Of a DNA stretch of 22,057 nt, positions 6,258-13,547 are shown piece by piece (within the stretch, counting starts at the first letter, position 1; each line of letters begins with the position of its first letter). Source of the stretch: Candidatus Hydrogenedentota bacterium (GTDB lineage: Bacteria; Hydrogenedentota; Hydrogenedentia; Hydrogenedentales; SLHB01); NCBI GenBank assembly GCA_035416745.1, contig DAOLNV010000028.1, positions 1 through 22,057 of the forward strand, read 5' to 3'. Position numbers and translations under genes: made by a program. The notes beneath the pieces are model-generated. The model did not search any database and was not told the DNA's origin. It worked only from the letters and a program-made list of their open reading frames with translations.

Positions 6258-8116
6258 CAACCCGTCGCGGACGCCTGAACGCTTTCGGGAGGCGTCTCGG
6301 CCGGTTTTTCCTCTGCTGGCTTCTCCCCCCCACCGGGAGCCGTTTCAGGATGGATCAAAAGCACTTCGTCTCCCTCATTCAGACCGCTTTTCACTTCGAT
6401 GAACGAATCATTGAACTCACCCGTTTCGATGACGCGTTTCTCGGGATCGCCTCCAAGGCGCGCAAGATACGCTACTCGTTCTCCGCTGACCGTCGCGACT
6501 GCCTGGATCGGCACATAGAGGACGTCGTCCAACTCGTCAATCAGGATCTCGACTTTCGCAGTCATGCCCGGCTTAAGCCAATCGTACGAACCATCAAGCA
6601 CTACGGTGGTTTCATATACCTTCAGGTCCGGATTCATCCAGCGGCTTTCCTGTTGAGGAAGGACGCCCATCTTCGTAACTTCGCCAGTCAGTTCTCTCTC
6701 CGCAAAGGCTTCAATTTTGATGGAGGCTTTCTGACCCTTCTCGATCTTCTGGATGGATGACTCGTGTACGTTAACCTTCACAGACATCTTGGTCATGTCC
6801 GGAATCGTGAGAATCTGCTGCCTTTCGTGAACCGTGGCGCCTTCCTGGATGGGTTCTTGCCCTCCGTAGTAGTAACGCATGTCGCCTCCCCCGTATACAA
6901 CCAGCCCGGCGCGTTCGGCCACGATGGTGCACTTCTCGATCTGTTCCAGTAATTCGTCTCGTTGCTGATTCTCGATCGAGTATCGCGCCTCGGCTGACTT
7001 GAGCTGTGCATCGGATTGAGCGATTTGCGAACGGGCTTTCTTCACTGTTCGCGACAACCCACGCAACGCCTCTTCGTAGTCCGACAACAGGGTTTCCGCC
7101 TGTTTGGGAAACTCGTAGGTGACAAACAACTCTTCGGCAAGCTTTGAAGATTCCAGGGAAATCTCGCTGCGGGTCACGGCCATTTCGTCCTGCCGGCGTT
7201 GCGTCTCGGTAACAAACTCCTCCTCAGCCAGCTTCTTGGTCCACTCGAACGTGTCCTGCGCCGTAGACAGATCCTCTTCCGCGAGGAGGATGTCCGTCTC
7301 GAATTTCTGACGTTTCTGCACGGCCTCTCCCGCCAGGCGCTTATCTTTTGCCAGCGCCTGGAAATCGAGGGAGTCGCGAAGCGCCCGGGCCTCCGCCGTT
7401 AACGCAACCTGAACCTGGATGGTATCCGGGATTGGGGCCTCCCCATCGCTCGGAGTTTCCTCATTTCCAGGGCTGGGTTCCGCGGCCTCTGCGGATTGTG
7501 TCTCCGCCGCTCTGGCCAAGCGGTCTTCCTCCTCGATGTCTTCGGCGGAAACTTCCTCAATTCCCAGCCTGCTGAGCAGGTCCAGCGCCAACTCCGACCC
7601 GAGGTATTTCTCCAAATCCATCCGCTTGAACTTGACAGCGAGTTCGGCTGCTTTTATGTCGCTCTCGTTCTGCTTGAGCTGGATTTGATATTGTTCTTGG
7701 GCTTCCGTGAGACTGGCCAGGGTGCTCTGAAATTCGATCTCTTTCTGGACAAGCTTGTCTTTCAGCTGAGAAGAGTCAAGTTCGACAAGGATCTTCTTGT
7801 TCTTGACGTCTTCTTCCGTAACGCGATACCCCTCGTCCACGATGCTGATGATCTTGGTTTCGCCATGGACTTCAGACTTGATTTCCTGCTTCTCGAGGGC
7901 TTCGACTTCTCCCTTCTCGAGAACCGTGATACGCAAGGGGCCGCGTTGGACCCGCCAGCTGACAGCGCCGGCCTCTTGTTCGCCGTGGCGCGCGAAAAAA
8001 AAGAGGACAACTGCCAGCGCAGCCAAGCCGGCGAGACCGAGTTTCCACCACTTACGAACCCGCAGAAGCATCTGCTTGATCGGCCTTTTCGCCGGCGTCT
8101 CCGGAGTAATCGTCAT
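6257..8116 (-). CDS. HlyD/MacA-type periplasmic adaptor (membrane fusion protein)
   Basis: The 619-residue protein has one N-terminal membrane anchor (about 26-43, GLAGLAALAVVLFFF). A first half-lipoyl/barrel segment (RGPLRITVLEKGEVEALEK) follows, then a very long alpha-helical coiled-coil hairpin from about 112 to 405. The return lipoyl/beta-barrel part carries VERAGLVVYGG-like and LKPGMTAKVEILIDE motifs. The hairpin is interrupted near 190-235 by an acidic, Pro/Ser-rich linker, which explains the excess over the usual 350-450 residues. The C-terminus is rich in Pro, Glu and Ala. The ATG at 8116 has GGAGG 9 nt upstream and lies inside the last 65 nt of the TolC-like gene. It should bridge the inner-membrane permease and the outer-membrane channel. 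Confidence 0.93.
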   Translation of the reverse strand: MTITPETPAKRPIKQMLLRVRKWWKLGLAGLAALAVVLFFFARHGEQEAGAVSWRVQRGPLRITVLEKGEVEALEKQEIKSEVHGETKIISIVDEGYRVTEEDVKNKKILVELDSSQLKDKLVQKEIEFQSTLASLTEAQEQYQIQLKQNESDIKAAELAVKFKRMDLEKYLGSELALDLLSRLGIEEVSAEDIEEEDRLARAAETQSAEAAEPSPGNEETPSDGEAPIPDTIQVQVALTAEARALRDSLDFQALAKDKRLAGEAVQKRQKFETDILLAEEDLSTAQDTFEWTKKLAEEEFVTETQRRQDEMAVTRSEISLESSKLAEELFVTYEFPKQAETLLSDYEEALRGLSRTVKKARSQIAQSDAQLKSAEARYSIENQQRDELLEQIEKCTIVAERAGLVVYGGGDMRYYYGGQEPIQEGATVHERQQILTIPDMTKMSVKVNVHESSIQKIEKGQKASIKIEAFAERELTGEVTKMGVLPQQESRWMNPDLKVYETTVVLDGSYDWLKPGMTAKVEILIDELDDVLYVPIQAVATVSGERVAYLARLGGDPEKRVIETGEFNDSFIEVKSGLNEGDEVLLIHPETAPGGGEKPAEEKPAETPPESVQASATG

Positions 8117-9923
8117 CGGTGATATCCTCCCACTGGCCGTTCTCTTTGATGTAGAGGATTCCCATATCTCTCCAGAAGCTCAATCGGGCGATGGTGTGCT
8201 GGACCAATGCCGCAGTCAGGTCGTTCTGGGAGGAGATGAGTGAATTCTGTGCGTCTACCTGGTCGATGGCGCTTCCCCGGCCGGCCTGGAAGAGCAGCTC
8301 CTGCTCCCTGACGCGCCGCTCGTTCAGCTTGACGCCGATCTCCTGTATCTGAAAGCTGACTTGTGCTTGTTGCAGATTTCGCCACGCTTGGCGCACATCG
8401 AGTTTTACCTGGTCGGTTGACTCTTGGAAGCCCCTGGCGGCCTGGTCATAGCCAATCAGGGCCGTTCTATAGGCGTTTCGCTCCGACTTTCTATCGAACA
8501 CGGGGTCCACGTCCAGGCCGATGCTTGCCCGTGTGCGCTCGAAATCGATGCTCTGGAAACGGTCTTGTCCAAAACTGCTGGCTGTGGCTTCCGCCACGAG
8601 GTTCACGTCGGGCTGCAACGCATTCGCGGCAACCAGCACTTTGCGTTGTGCATCTTCGACGCGATCGCGGGCGATCATCAGGTCGAGGCGTGAAACAAGG
8701 GCGATCTCAACGGCTTGTTCGGGTTCAAGGTTGGGATGATCCAGGCCTTTCTCTCGCAAGATCTCGAGTTCTTTCTCATCCAGAACAACCGGGGCATCTG
8801 TCGAGAGACCAAGTCTGATCTTGAACTGGTCCAAGCTGTCCGCGTAGTCTTGCGCGGCCGAAATGTAACGGTCGCGCGCCTGTAATTCTGCCTGCTCGTT
8901 ACGTCCGAGTTCCGCGACCTTGATACGTCCTGCCTGGGCCAGCGCGCGCTGGCGCCGGGCGTTTTCCTGGAATGCCAGATAGCCGCTCCAGTTGTTGCGG
9001 ACAGCGTCCCGGTTTTGAAGAACGCGGTAGTAGGACGCGGCGATGTCGATCGCGAAATTCTTTCGATACTGTGTGAAGGAACGCAATTGGTACAGGACGT
9101 TGCGTTCCGCCTGTGTGAGGTTTTCGAGAACGACATCGCGGCCGGCGCCTGCCATGAGAGGCTGGGTAATGGTCGCGGTCAGCGTAGACGATGTCGCCAC
9201 GCGTGGGTCGCCCGTCAAGTAACGCAGGAAATTCGAGCTGAGTTCCATCGCGATTCGAGCGCCTCCCGCAAGAAGCATGTCGAAACCCAGACTGCTGGCG
9301 CCGGTGACCGAGCGCTCATCAATCACGTCGATGCGGGTGTCGTCGGTAATGCCCGCGACAGCAGCGGCTGCTTCAACAATCTGGGCGTAGCTATCAAGCA
9401 AATCGCCGGTCCCGCCAGTCAGGTCGCCCGTGCGTTCCAGGATATCCGGCAACGCCTGAGCAATACGTGCCGCATCCGTTGGATGCTCGACGTCACGTGT
9501 GGTCCGGTTGTAATACCCGCTGAGCCGGCTGGCGAAGATTGGATCGAAGTTGTGGCGCTGCAGTGTCAACGCCAGTGCGCTTCCATAAAGGGCCTCTTTC
9601 TGATTTTGGTACTCGCGGCTGTGTTTGACCGCAACGCTCAGGGCCTTCTCGAGGGACACGCGATAGAACCCTGCTTCGGAAGCGGCATCATCGCCCAGGG
9701 ACGGGTCCTCGGCTTCCACCGTCGGCAGATCTTCAAGCGACAGACTCTCTTCCTGCTCGATGGTGAATTCCTTTGAGCTTCCGGGAACTTCCTGGGATTT
9801 TGCGGCAATGATCGGATAAACCTCAGCATCGGCCTTTTCCTTGTAACGCGTTGTTGAACAACTTGTTACAAGAACAAGCCCCAGCAAGCTCGGAATCAGG
9901 GCAAGGTGTCTATAGCTTCTCAT
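8052..9923 (-). CDS. TolC-like outer membrane efflux lipoprotein
   Basis: The 623-residue protein is an outer membrane efflux family member with two repeat halves rich in long helices (for example around EQAVEIALVSRLDLMIARDRVEDAQRK) and the end-of-repeat pattern typical of TolC/OprM. The N-terminus is a lipoprotein signal with lipobox LVTSC, lipidated Cys at 22. I chose ATG 9923 because the hydrophobic signal follows directly; the longer reading from TTG 9935 is less likely. The Shine-Dalgarno is weak at either start. It is the first gene of the transport operon, 102 nt downstream of ribF, and overlaps the adaptor gene by 65 nt. It forms the channel of the tripartite system. Its length exceeds the usual 450-500, mainly from an acidic N-terminal region and a loop-rich insertion near 150-200. 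Confidence 0.93.
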   Translation of the reverse strand: MRSYRHLALIPSLLGLVLVTSCSTTRYKEKADAEVYPIIAAKSQEVPGSSKEFTIEQEESLSLEDLPTVEAEDPSLGDDAASEAGFYRVSLEKALSVAVKHSREYQNQKEALYGSALALTLQRHNFDPIFASRLSGYYNRTTRDVEHPTDAARIAQALPDILERTGDLTGGTGDLLDSYAQIVEAAAAVAGITDDTRIDVIDERSVTGASSLGFDMLLAGGARIAMELSSNFLRYLTGDPRVATSSTLTATITQPLMAGAGRDVVLENLTQAERNVLYQLRSFTQYRKNFAIDIAASYYRVLQNRDAVRNNWSGYLAFQENARRQRALAQAGRIKVAELGRNEQAELQARDRYISAAQDYADSLDQFKIRLGLSTDAPVVLDEKELEILREKGLDHPNLEPEQAVEIALVSRLDLMIARDRVEDAQRKVLVAANALQPDVNLVAEATASSFGQDRFQSIDFERTRASIGLDVDPVFDRKSERNAYRTALIGYDQAARGFQESTDQVKLDVRQAWRNLQQAQVSFQIQEIGVKLNERRVREQELLFQAGRGSAIDQVDAQNSLISSQNDLTAALVQHTIARLSFWRDMGILYIKENGQWEDITDDDYSGDAGEKADQADASAGS

Positions 9924-9941
9924 GGCACAATCCAACCTACT

Positions 9942-9980
9942 CTATGTTAACGACAGAACCTGTGGGAAGTTACATATCAT
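9942..9980 (-). other. Possible 12-codon leader ORF before the TolC-like gene
   Basis: A short ORF (MICNFPQVLSLT, stop TAG) has GGAGG 6 nt before its ATG, a far better ribosome site than the one before the TolC-like gene. It is in the same frame as that gene and ends 18 nt before its ATG. It could be chance or a translational leader. Confidence 0.25.
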
Positions 9981-10025
9981 ACACATCCTCCGTTACCGCG
10001 TTGAAGTACGGGAAACTTCGGATGC

Positions 10026-11006
10026 TTATGGCATTTGCGGTTCCTTTTGATCATTGCATCTGTCATGCGAGGCGAAGAAACCGCGCACGGACTCGACGTC
10101 CTCACCGATTTGCGTAACCAGGGCCTTCCTCGAGGGGAATTTCCGCTCAGGGCGCAATCGCCGAAAGAACTCAAGTTCGGCGTTTTCGCCGCAAATATCC
10201 CGGGAAAAATCCAGCACATACGCTTCAATGGTCAGATCATCATGTGAAATGGTTGGGGCAATCCCAATGTTTACTGCGGCAGGATAGGCCGTCCCTTGGA
10301 TCCATGCCTTGGCCGCGTAGACTCCTTGGGCCGGAACGGCGCTGTGGTGGGGCTTGATGTTGGCGGTGGGAAAGCCCAATCCGGCCCCTATTCCCCTTCC
10401 ACGGATTACCTTGCCATTGATCGAGTATCGCCGGCCCAACAACTGGGCCACCCGGTCAAGATCGCCTTGGAGCAGGCATTCTCTGACGAGTGTACTGCTC
10501 ACCCGCTCGCCGTCGACCTGAACCGGCGCAACCTGGTCGACGACGATGCCGTACCGGCGGCAGTACGACTTGAGGAATTCGTAATCGCCTTCCGCGCCTC
10601 TGCCAAAACGGAAATCGTGTCCAACGACCACTTCCCGTGCCCGGCACCGGCCGACGACTATCTCGTCAACGAACGCTTCTTTCGGCATGCCGGCCGAATC
10701 CCGGTTGAAGGGCAGAACAAACAGCACTTGCAACCCCATCTCGGCAAGAAGACGCGCCTTTTTCTCCTCGTCGGTGAGGAGGTTTGGCGGACGCTCGGGG
10801 GAAAAAAACTCCCGGGGATGGGGGCGCATGGTCAAAGCACAGGGGGTGCCATTCCGCTGTCGGGCCCTTTCAATGACCTCGCGCACGATAACCTGATGCC
10901 CAAGATGCACCCCGTCAAAGCTGCCGATCGTCAGGACAACTCCAGGGAAATGCTCCGGCGCGGTCCGAACATCGTCAATGACTTTCATGTGGCCGATATC
11001 ATTCAT
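10026..11006 (-). CDS. ribF: Bifunctional riboflavin kinase / FMN adenylyltransferase
   Basis: This enzyme of 326 residues converts riboflavin to FMN and then FAD in the cytoplasm. The N-terminal adenylyltransferase domain shows GSFDGVHLGH at 28-37 and the SSTLVR motif near 170; the C-terminal flavokinase domain starts near 187 with GRGIGAGLGFPTANI around 203-217 (Mg-ATP and flavin binding). Start: ATG 11006 overlaps the truB stop by 8 nt and has an AGGG upstream; a second ATG at 10988 is an alternative. It is the last gene of the rimP-nusA-infB cluster; rpsO, which often follows ribF, is not here. The longer reading upstream of 11006 lies over truB and looks non-coding. Confidence 0.95.
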   Translation of the reverse strand: MNDIGHMKVIDDVRTAPEHFPGVVLTIGSFDGVHLGHQVIVREVIERARQRNGTPCALTMRPHPREFFSPERPPNLLTDEEKKARLLAEMGLQVLFVLPFNRDSAGMPKEAFVDEIVVGRCRAREVVVGHDFRFGRGAEGDYEFLKSYCRRYGIVVDQVAPVQVDGERVSSTLVRECLLQGDLDRVAQLLGRRYSINGKVIRGRGIGAGLGFPTANIKPHHSAVPAQGVYAAKAWIQGTAYPAAVNIGIAPTISHDDLTIEAYVLDFSRDICGENAELEFFRRLRPERKFPSRKALVTQIGEDVESVRGFFASHDRCNDQKEPQMP

Positions 11007-11892
11007 CGCAAAGAACCCTGCGTGGCTGTATCCGGAGACCCTGCGTATCCAAGAACACCTCCGCCAAGGCCAACAGTTCTCCCGATGGCGCAATGACCTG
11101 AACCCATCCGTCACAAACAGGGCAATCCCCGGCAAGCGATTCGCGCCCGAAAGAGCGGCCGTGCCGGATCAGGCCCCGTGCGCCCTCCTGCATTTCTACG
11201 CGGGGCAAGGAAAGGACATTCTCGACAGGCAGCAACCGCCGGCGGACGGCATCGGGGGAATCAAGGTCTTCCAAGGTCACGGCAGCCTCTACCGAATGGT
11301 TGCCCACTGACAAGCGGCGGAGTTCTGCCAGGGTTCCGCCGCATCCCAGACGTTCCCCAACCTCGAAACAGAGTACCCGGGCGTAGGTGCCGCTCGAACA
11401 AACCAGCCGGAACGACGCATCGCGCCCGTTGAAAGATTTCAGAGAAAACTCATGCACGGTCACCGGGCGCGCAGGCCGCTCGACTTCCTGGCCGCGCCGG
11501 GCGCGTTTGTAGAGCCGTTCACCATCGATCTTGACGGCGCTCACCATCGGAGGCTGCTGCAGAATTTGTCCTGTAAATGCCGCGAACGCCCCGTTCAGGT
11601 CATCATAAGACAGAGCCGGAACCCGGCGTTCCTCGAGCACCTGTCCCTGCAGGTCATGGGAGGAGGTCACGACACCCAGGCGAAGAATACCCTCGTAAAC
11701 CTTGTCCATCCCGGCAACAAACTCTGAAAGACGGGTCGCGCGCCCGAGACACAAGATGAGCAAACCCGTCGCGGCGGGGTCCAGCGTCCCCGTATGCCCC
11801 ACTTTGCGAATATGTGCGGCGCGCCGCACGTGTTGGACAACGTCGTGCGATGTAGGCCCAGCCGGCTTGTCGATTAGAAGCACCCCGTTCAT
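10999..11892 (-). CDS. truB: tRNA pseudouridine-55 synthase TruB
   Basis: The 297-residue protein converts U55 of the tRNA T loop to pseudouridine. The family start GVLLIDKPAGPTSHDVV is clear, with catalytic Asp38 in the motif GHTGTLDPAATGLL. Later motifs include KIDGERLYKRARRGQ and VCSSGTYARVL, followed by a C-terminal PUA-like part. Its ATG overlaps the nrnA stop as ATGA and its stop overlaps the ribF start, so the three genes are translationally coupled. Length is normal for the short TruB type (about 300). Confidence 0.96.
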   Translation of the reverse strand: MNGVLLIDKPAGPTSHDVVQHVRRAAHIRKVGHTGTLDPAATGLLILCLGRATRLSEFVAGMDKVYEGILRLGVVTSSHDLQGQVLEERRVPALSYDDLNGAFAAFTGQILQQPPMVSAVKIDGERLYKRARRGQEVERPARPVTVHEFSLKSFNGRDASFRLVCSSGTYARVLCFEVGERLGCGGTLAELRRLSVGNHSVEAAVTLEDLDSPDAVRRRLLPVENVLSLPRVEMQEGARGLIRHGRSFGRESLAGDCPVCDGWVQVIAPSGELLALAEVFLDTQGLRIQPRRVLCDE

Positions 11893-12869
11893 GGTTTTTC
11901 CGAAAGCACTTCCCGGACGCGCCGTAGCGAGAATGCCATGGCCTGTCTCAACGACATTTCAAGCGTCGCCCCAGCCGCGGCGCCGTGGCCGCCGCCGCCC
12001 AGGGGCTTCAAGATCTCCGCACTGTTGAGGCCCTCTCTGCTGCGCATGCTTAGTTTGACGGTGTGTTCGTCGACTTCCCGGAGCAACATCGCAACATCGA
12101 CCCCTTCGATATTGCGGGCGAAATTTATGAGGCCCTCGGTATCCTCGTCGAGCGCCTCGGTCTCGGCCATGTCACGGGCGCTGATGGTTCCCAAGGCGAT
12201 TCTGCCCCCGTCCAGCAATACCACGTTGTTCACAAACCTGGTCAAGAGCCGAAAGCGCCTGGCCGGCATCTCATCGAATACGCGCCGTCCGATTTCGGCC
12301 ACGGGCAACCCTGTGGCAACCAGGCGCGCCGCGACCTTATGGGACCGCTCGGTGGTATTCGAGTACTTGAAGCTTCCGGTATCCGTTGTCAGAGCCACAT
12401 ACGCGCACACGGCAATTTCCTCGGTGAGGGCTACGCCAGCGGCATCCATCAATTCGATGAGAAGCTCGCCGGTGGCAGCATATCGAGGGTCAACAACAGC
12501 CAGATTCCCCGCGGGCTCGTCTTCAAGATGGTGGTCGAGCACAATGACTTGCGTGGTATCGTCGAGAAGGGTCATGACCTCCCCGATCCGATCGAGTTGG
12601 GCCACATCGACGATGACCGCCAAATCAAAGGGAGGCAAGCATTCCCGCGGAAGGCGGATCAGGTCGGCGCCGGGAAGCCAGTCATAGCGGTGAGGTACGG
12701 GGTCGGCCAGCGCACAGACCACTTCGGCATCATTCATTCCGCGGACAACATGGTATAGGGCCAGCACCCCGCCTACCGCATCGCCGTCAGGAGAAACGTG
12801 GCTGGTCACCAAAATGCGCCGCGCATTACGCAGGCGGTCGATGATCTCGGACAGCCTATCCCCCCGCAT
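11889..12869 (-). CDS. nrnA: NrnA-type oligoribonuclease / pAp phosphatase (DHH family)
   Basis: The 326-residue protein is a DHH/DHHA1 phosphoesterase. Motifs are SHVSPDGDAVGG near 23-34, VIVDVAQLDRIG, the namesake VLDHHLED, and TTDTGSF; the C-terminal DHHA1 domain ends with the glycine-rich GGGGHGAAAG. NrnA degrades nanoRNA of 2-5 nt and dephosphorylates pAp. The ATG at 12869 overlaps the rbfA stop by 14 nt and has AAGG 8 nt upstream; the longer reading to 12971 runs through rbfA in another frame and is unlikely. The place between rbfA and truB is the usual one for this gene in many bacterial phyla. Confidence 0.94.
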   Translation of the reverse strand: MRGDRLSEIIDRLRNARRILVTSHVSPDGDAVGGVLALYHVVRGMNDAEVVCALADPVPHRYDWLPGADLIRLPRECLPPFDLAVIVDVAQLDRIGEVMTLLDDTTQVIVLDHHLEDEPAGNLAVVDPRYAATGELLIELMDAAGVALTEEIAVCAYVALTTDTGSFKYSNTTERSHKVAARLVATGLPVAEIGRRVFDEMPARRFRLLTRFVNNVVLLDGGRIALGTISARDMAETEALDEDTEGLINFARNIEGVDVAMLLREVDEHTVKLSMRSREGLNSAEILKPLGGGGHGAAAGATLEMSLRQAMAFSLRRVREVLSEKP

Positions 12870-13227
12870 CTTCGGCGCCTTCACCTTCCGAGTGAATCTC
12901 GCGAAAAATCTCTTCGAGCCGAAACGCGTCATCCAGGGACGTATCTTCGAAAAACCGGATCTCGGGCGCATAGCGCATCCGCAACCGGCGCCCTACCTCG
13001 CCCCGGAGCCAGCCCGCCGAGCTCCTCAACGCCACCAGCGAACCAGTGCATTCCTTGGCATCGCCCAACAGGCTCACATACACGTTGGCATAGCGCAGGT
13101 CAGGAGACATGCGCACGTGCATGACCGACACGAACCCGATGCGGGGGTCTTTCAACCCGCTCGTCAGCAGATTCGCGATCTCCTGGCGCACGAGTTCACC
13201 GACCCGTTTTTCTCTGCCACGACTCAT
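12856..13227 (-). CDS. rbfA: 30S ribosome-binding factor RbfA
   Basis: A 123-residue KH-fold protein that binds the 30S subunit during 16S rRNA 5'-end maturation. Family features are SRGREKRVGELVRQEIANLL at the start, the block DPRIGFVSVMHVRMSPDLRYANVYVSLLG, and LRMRYAPEIRFFEDTSLDDAFRLEEI near the end. ATG 13227 follows the ylxP stop by 2 nt; a Shine-Dalgarno is weak, so coupling to ylxP is likely. A short acidic tail overlaps the start of nrnA. Confidence 0.95.
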   Translation of the reverse strand: MSRGREKRVGELVRQEIANLLTSGLKDPRIGFVSVMHVRMSPDLRYANVYVSLLGDAKECTGSLVALRSSAGWLRGEVGRRLRMRYAPEIRFFEDTSLDDAFRLEEIFREIHSEGEGAEDAGG

Positions 13228-13229
13228 TT

Positions 13230-13511
13230 TCAGAGCATCTCTATCTCGATATTTGCGACTTCCGCGGCACAGTTGGATATGGCGAAGCGGGCAATTTCAT
13301 TGAGCTGCGCATTGGCGAACCGGCTCTCCCGCGAGACAACACAAACTGCCAGACGCGCGCGCTGCCATTCATCCAGAAAATCAATCTCCGCGACGGACCC
13401 ATTGAACTTCTGCCGTATCCGGTCTTTTAGACTCTTCACGACTCGCCGTTTGTCCTTGAGAGAGCGCGCCCCAAAGATAAGGAGGTCCAATTTCAATACG
13501 CCAATCGTCAC
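13230..13511 (-). CDS. ylxP: DUF503 / YlxP-like protein
   Basis: The 93-residue protein matches the DUF503 family: it starts IGVLKLDLLIFGARSLKDKRRVVKSLKDRI and ends in the expected beta-strand-rich part. In many bacteria this family sits between infB and rbfA, as here; its role is not settled, though a link to ribosome maturation is implied by context. The start is GTG 13511 with AAAGG 7 nt upstream. It is 36 nt from infB and 2 nt from rbfA. Confidence 0.92.
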   Translation of the reverse strand: MTIGVLKLDLLIFGARSLKDKRRVVKSLKDRIRQKFNGSVAEIDFLDEWQRARLAVCVVSRESRFANAQLNEIARFAISNCAAEVANIEIEML

Positions 13512-13547
13512 AAGGCAACCTTTATGAAAGGACCCGGTTCGACAAGG

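Noticed and set aside
9936..10025. Promoter for the TolC-like operon
   Set aside because: A TATGAT occurs near 9980 but without a credible -35 at proper spacing, so I could not support a call.
10988..11135. N-terminal extension of RibF upstream of 11006
   Set aside because: The extension lies over truB in another frame, is rich in Trp, Arg and Cys unlike the family, and a start with a ribosome site exists at 11006.
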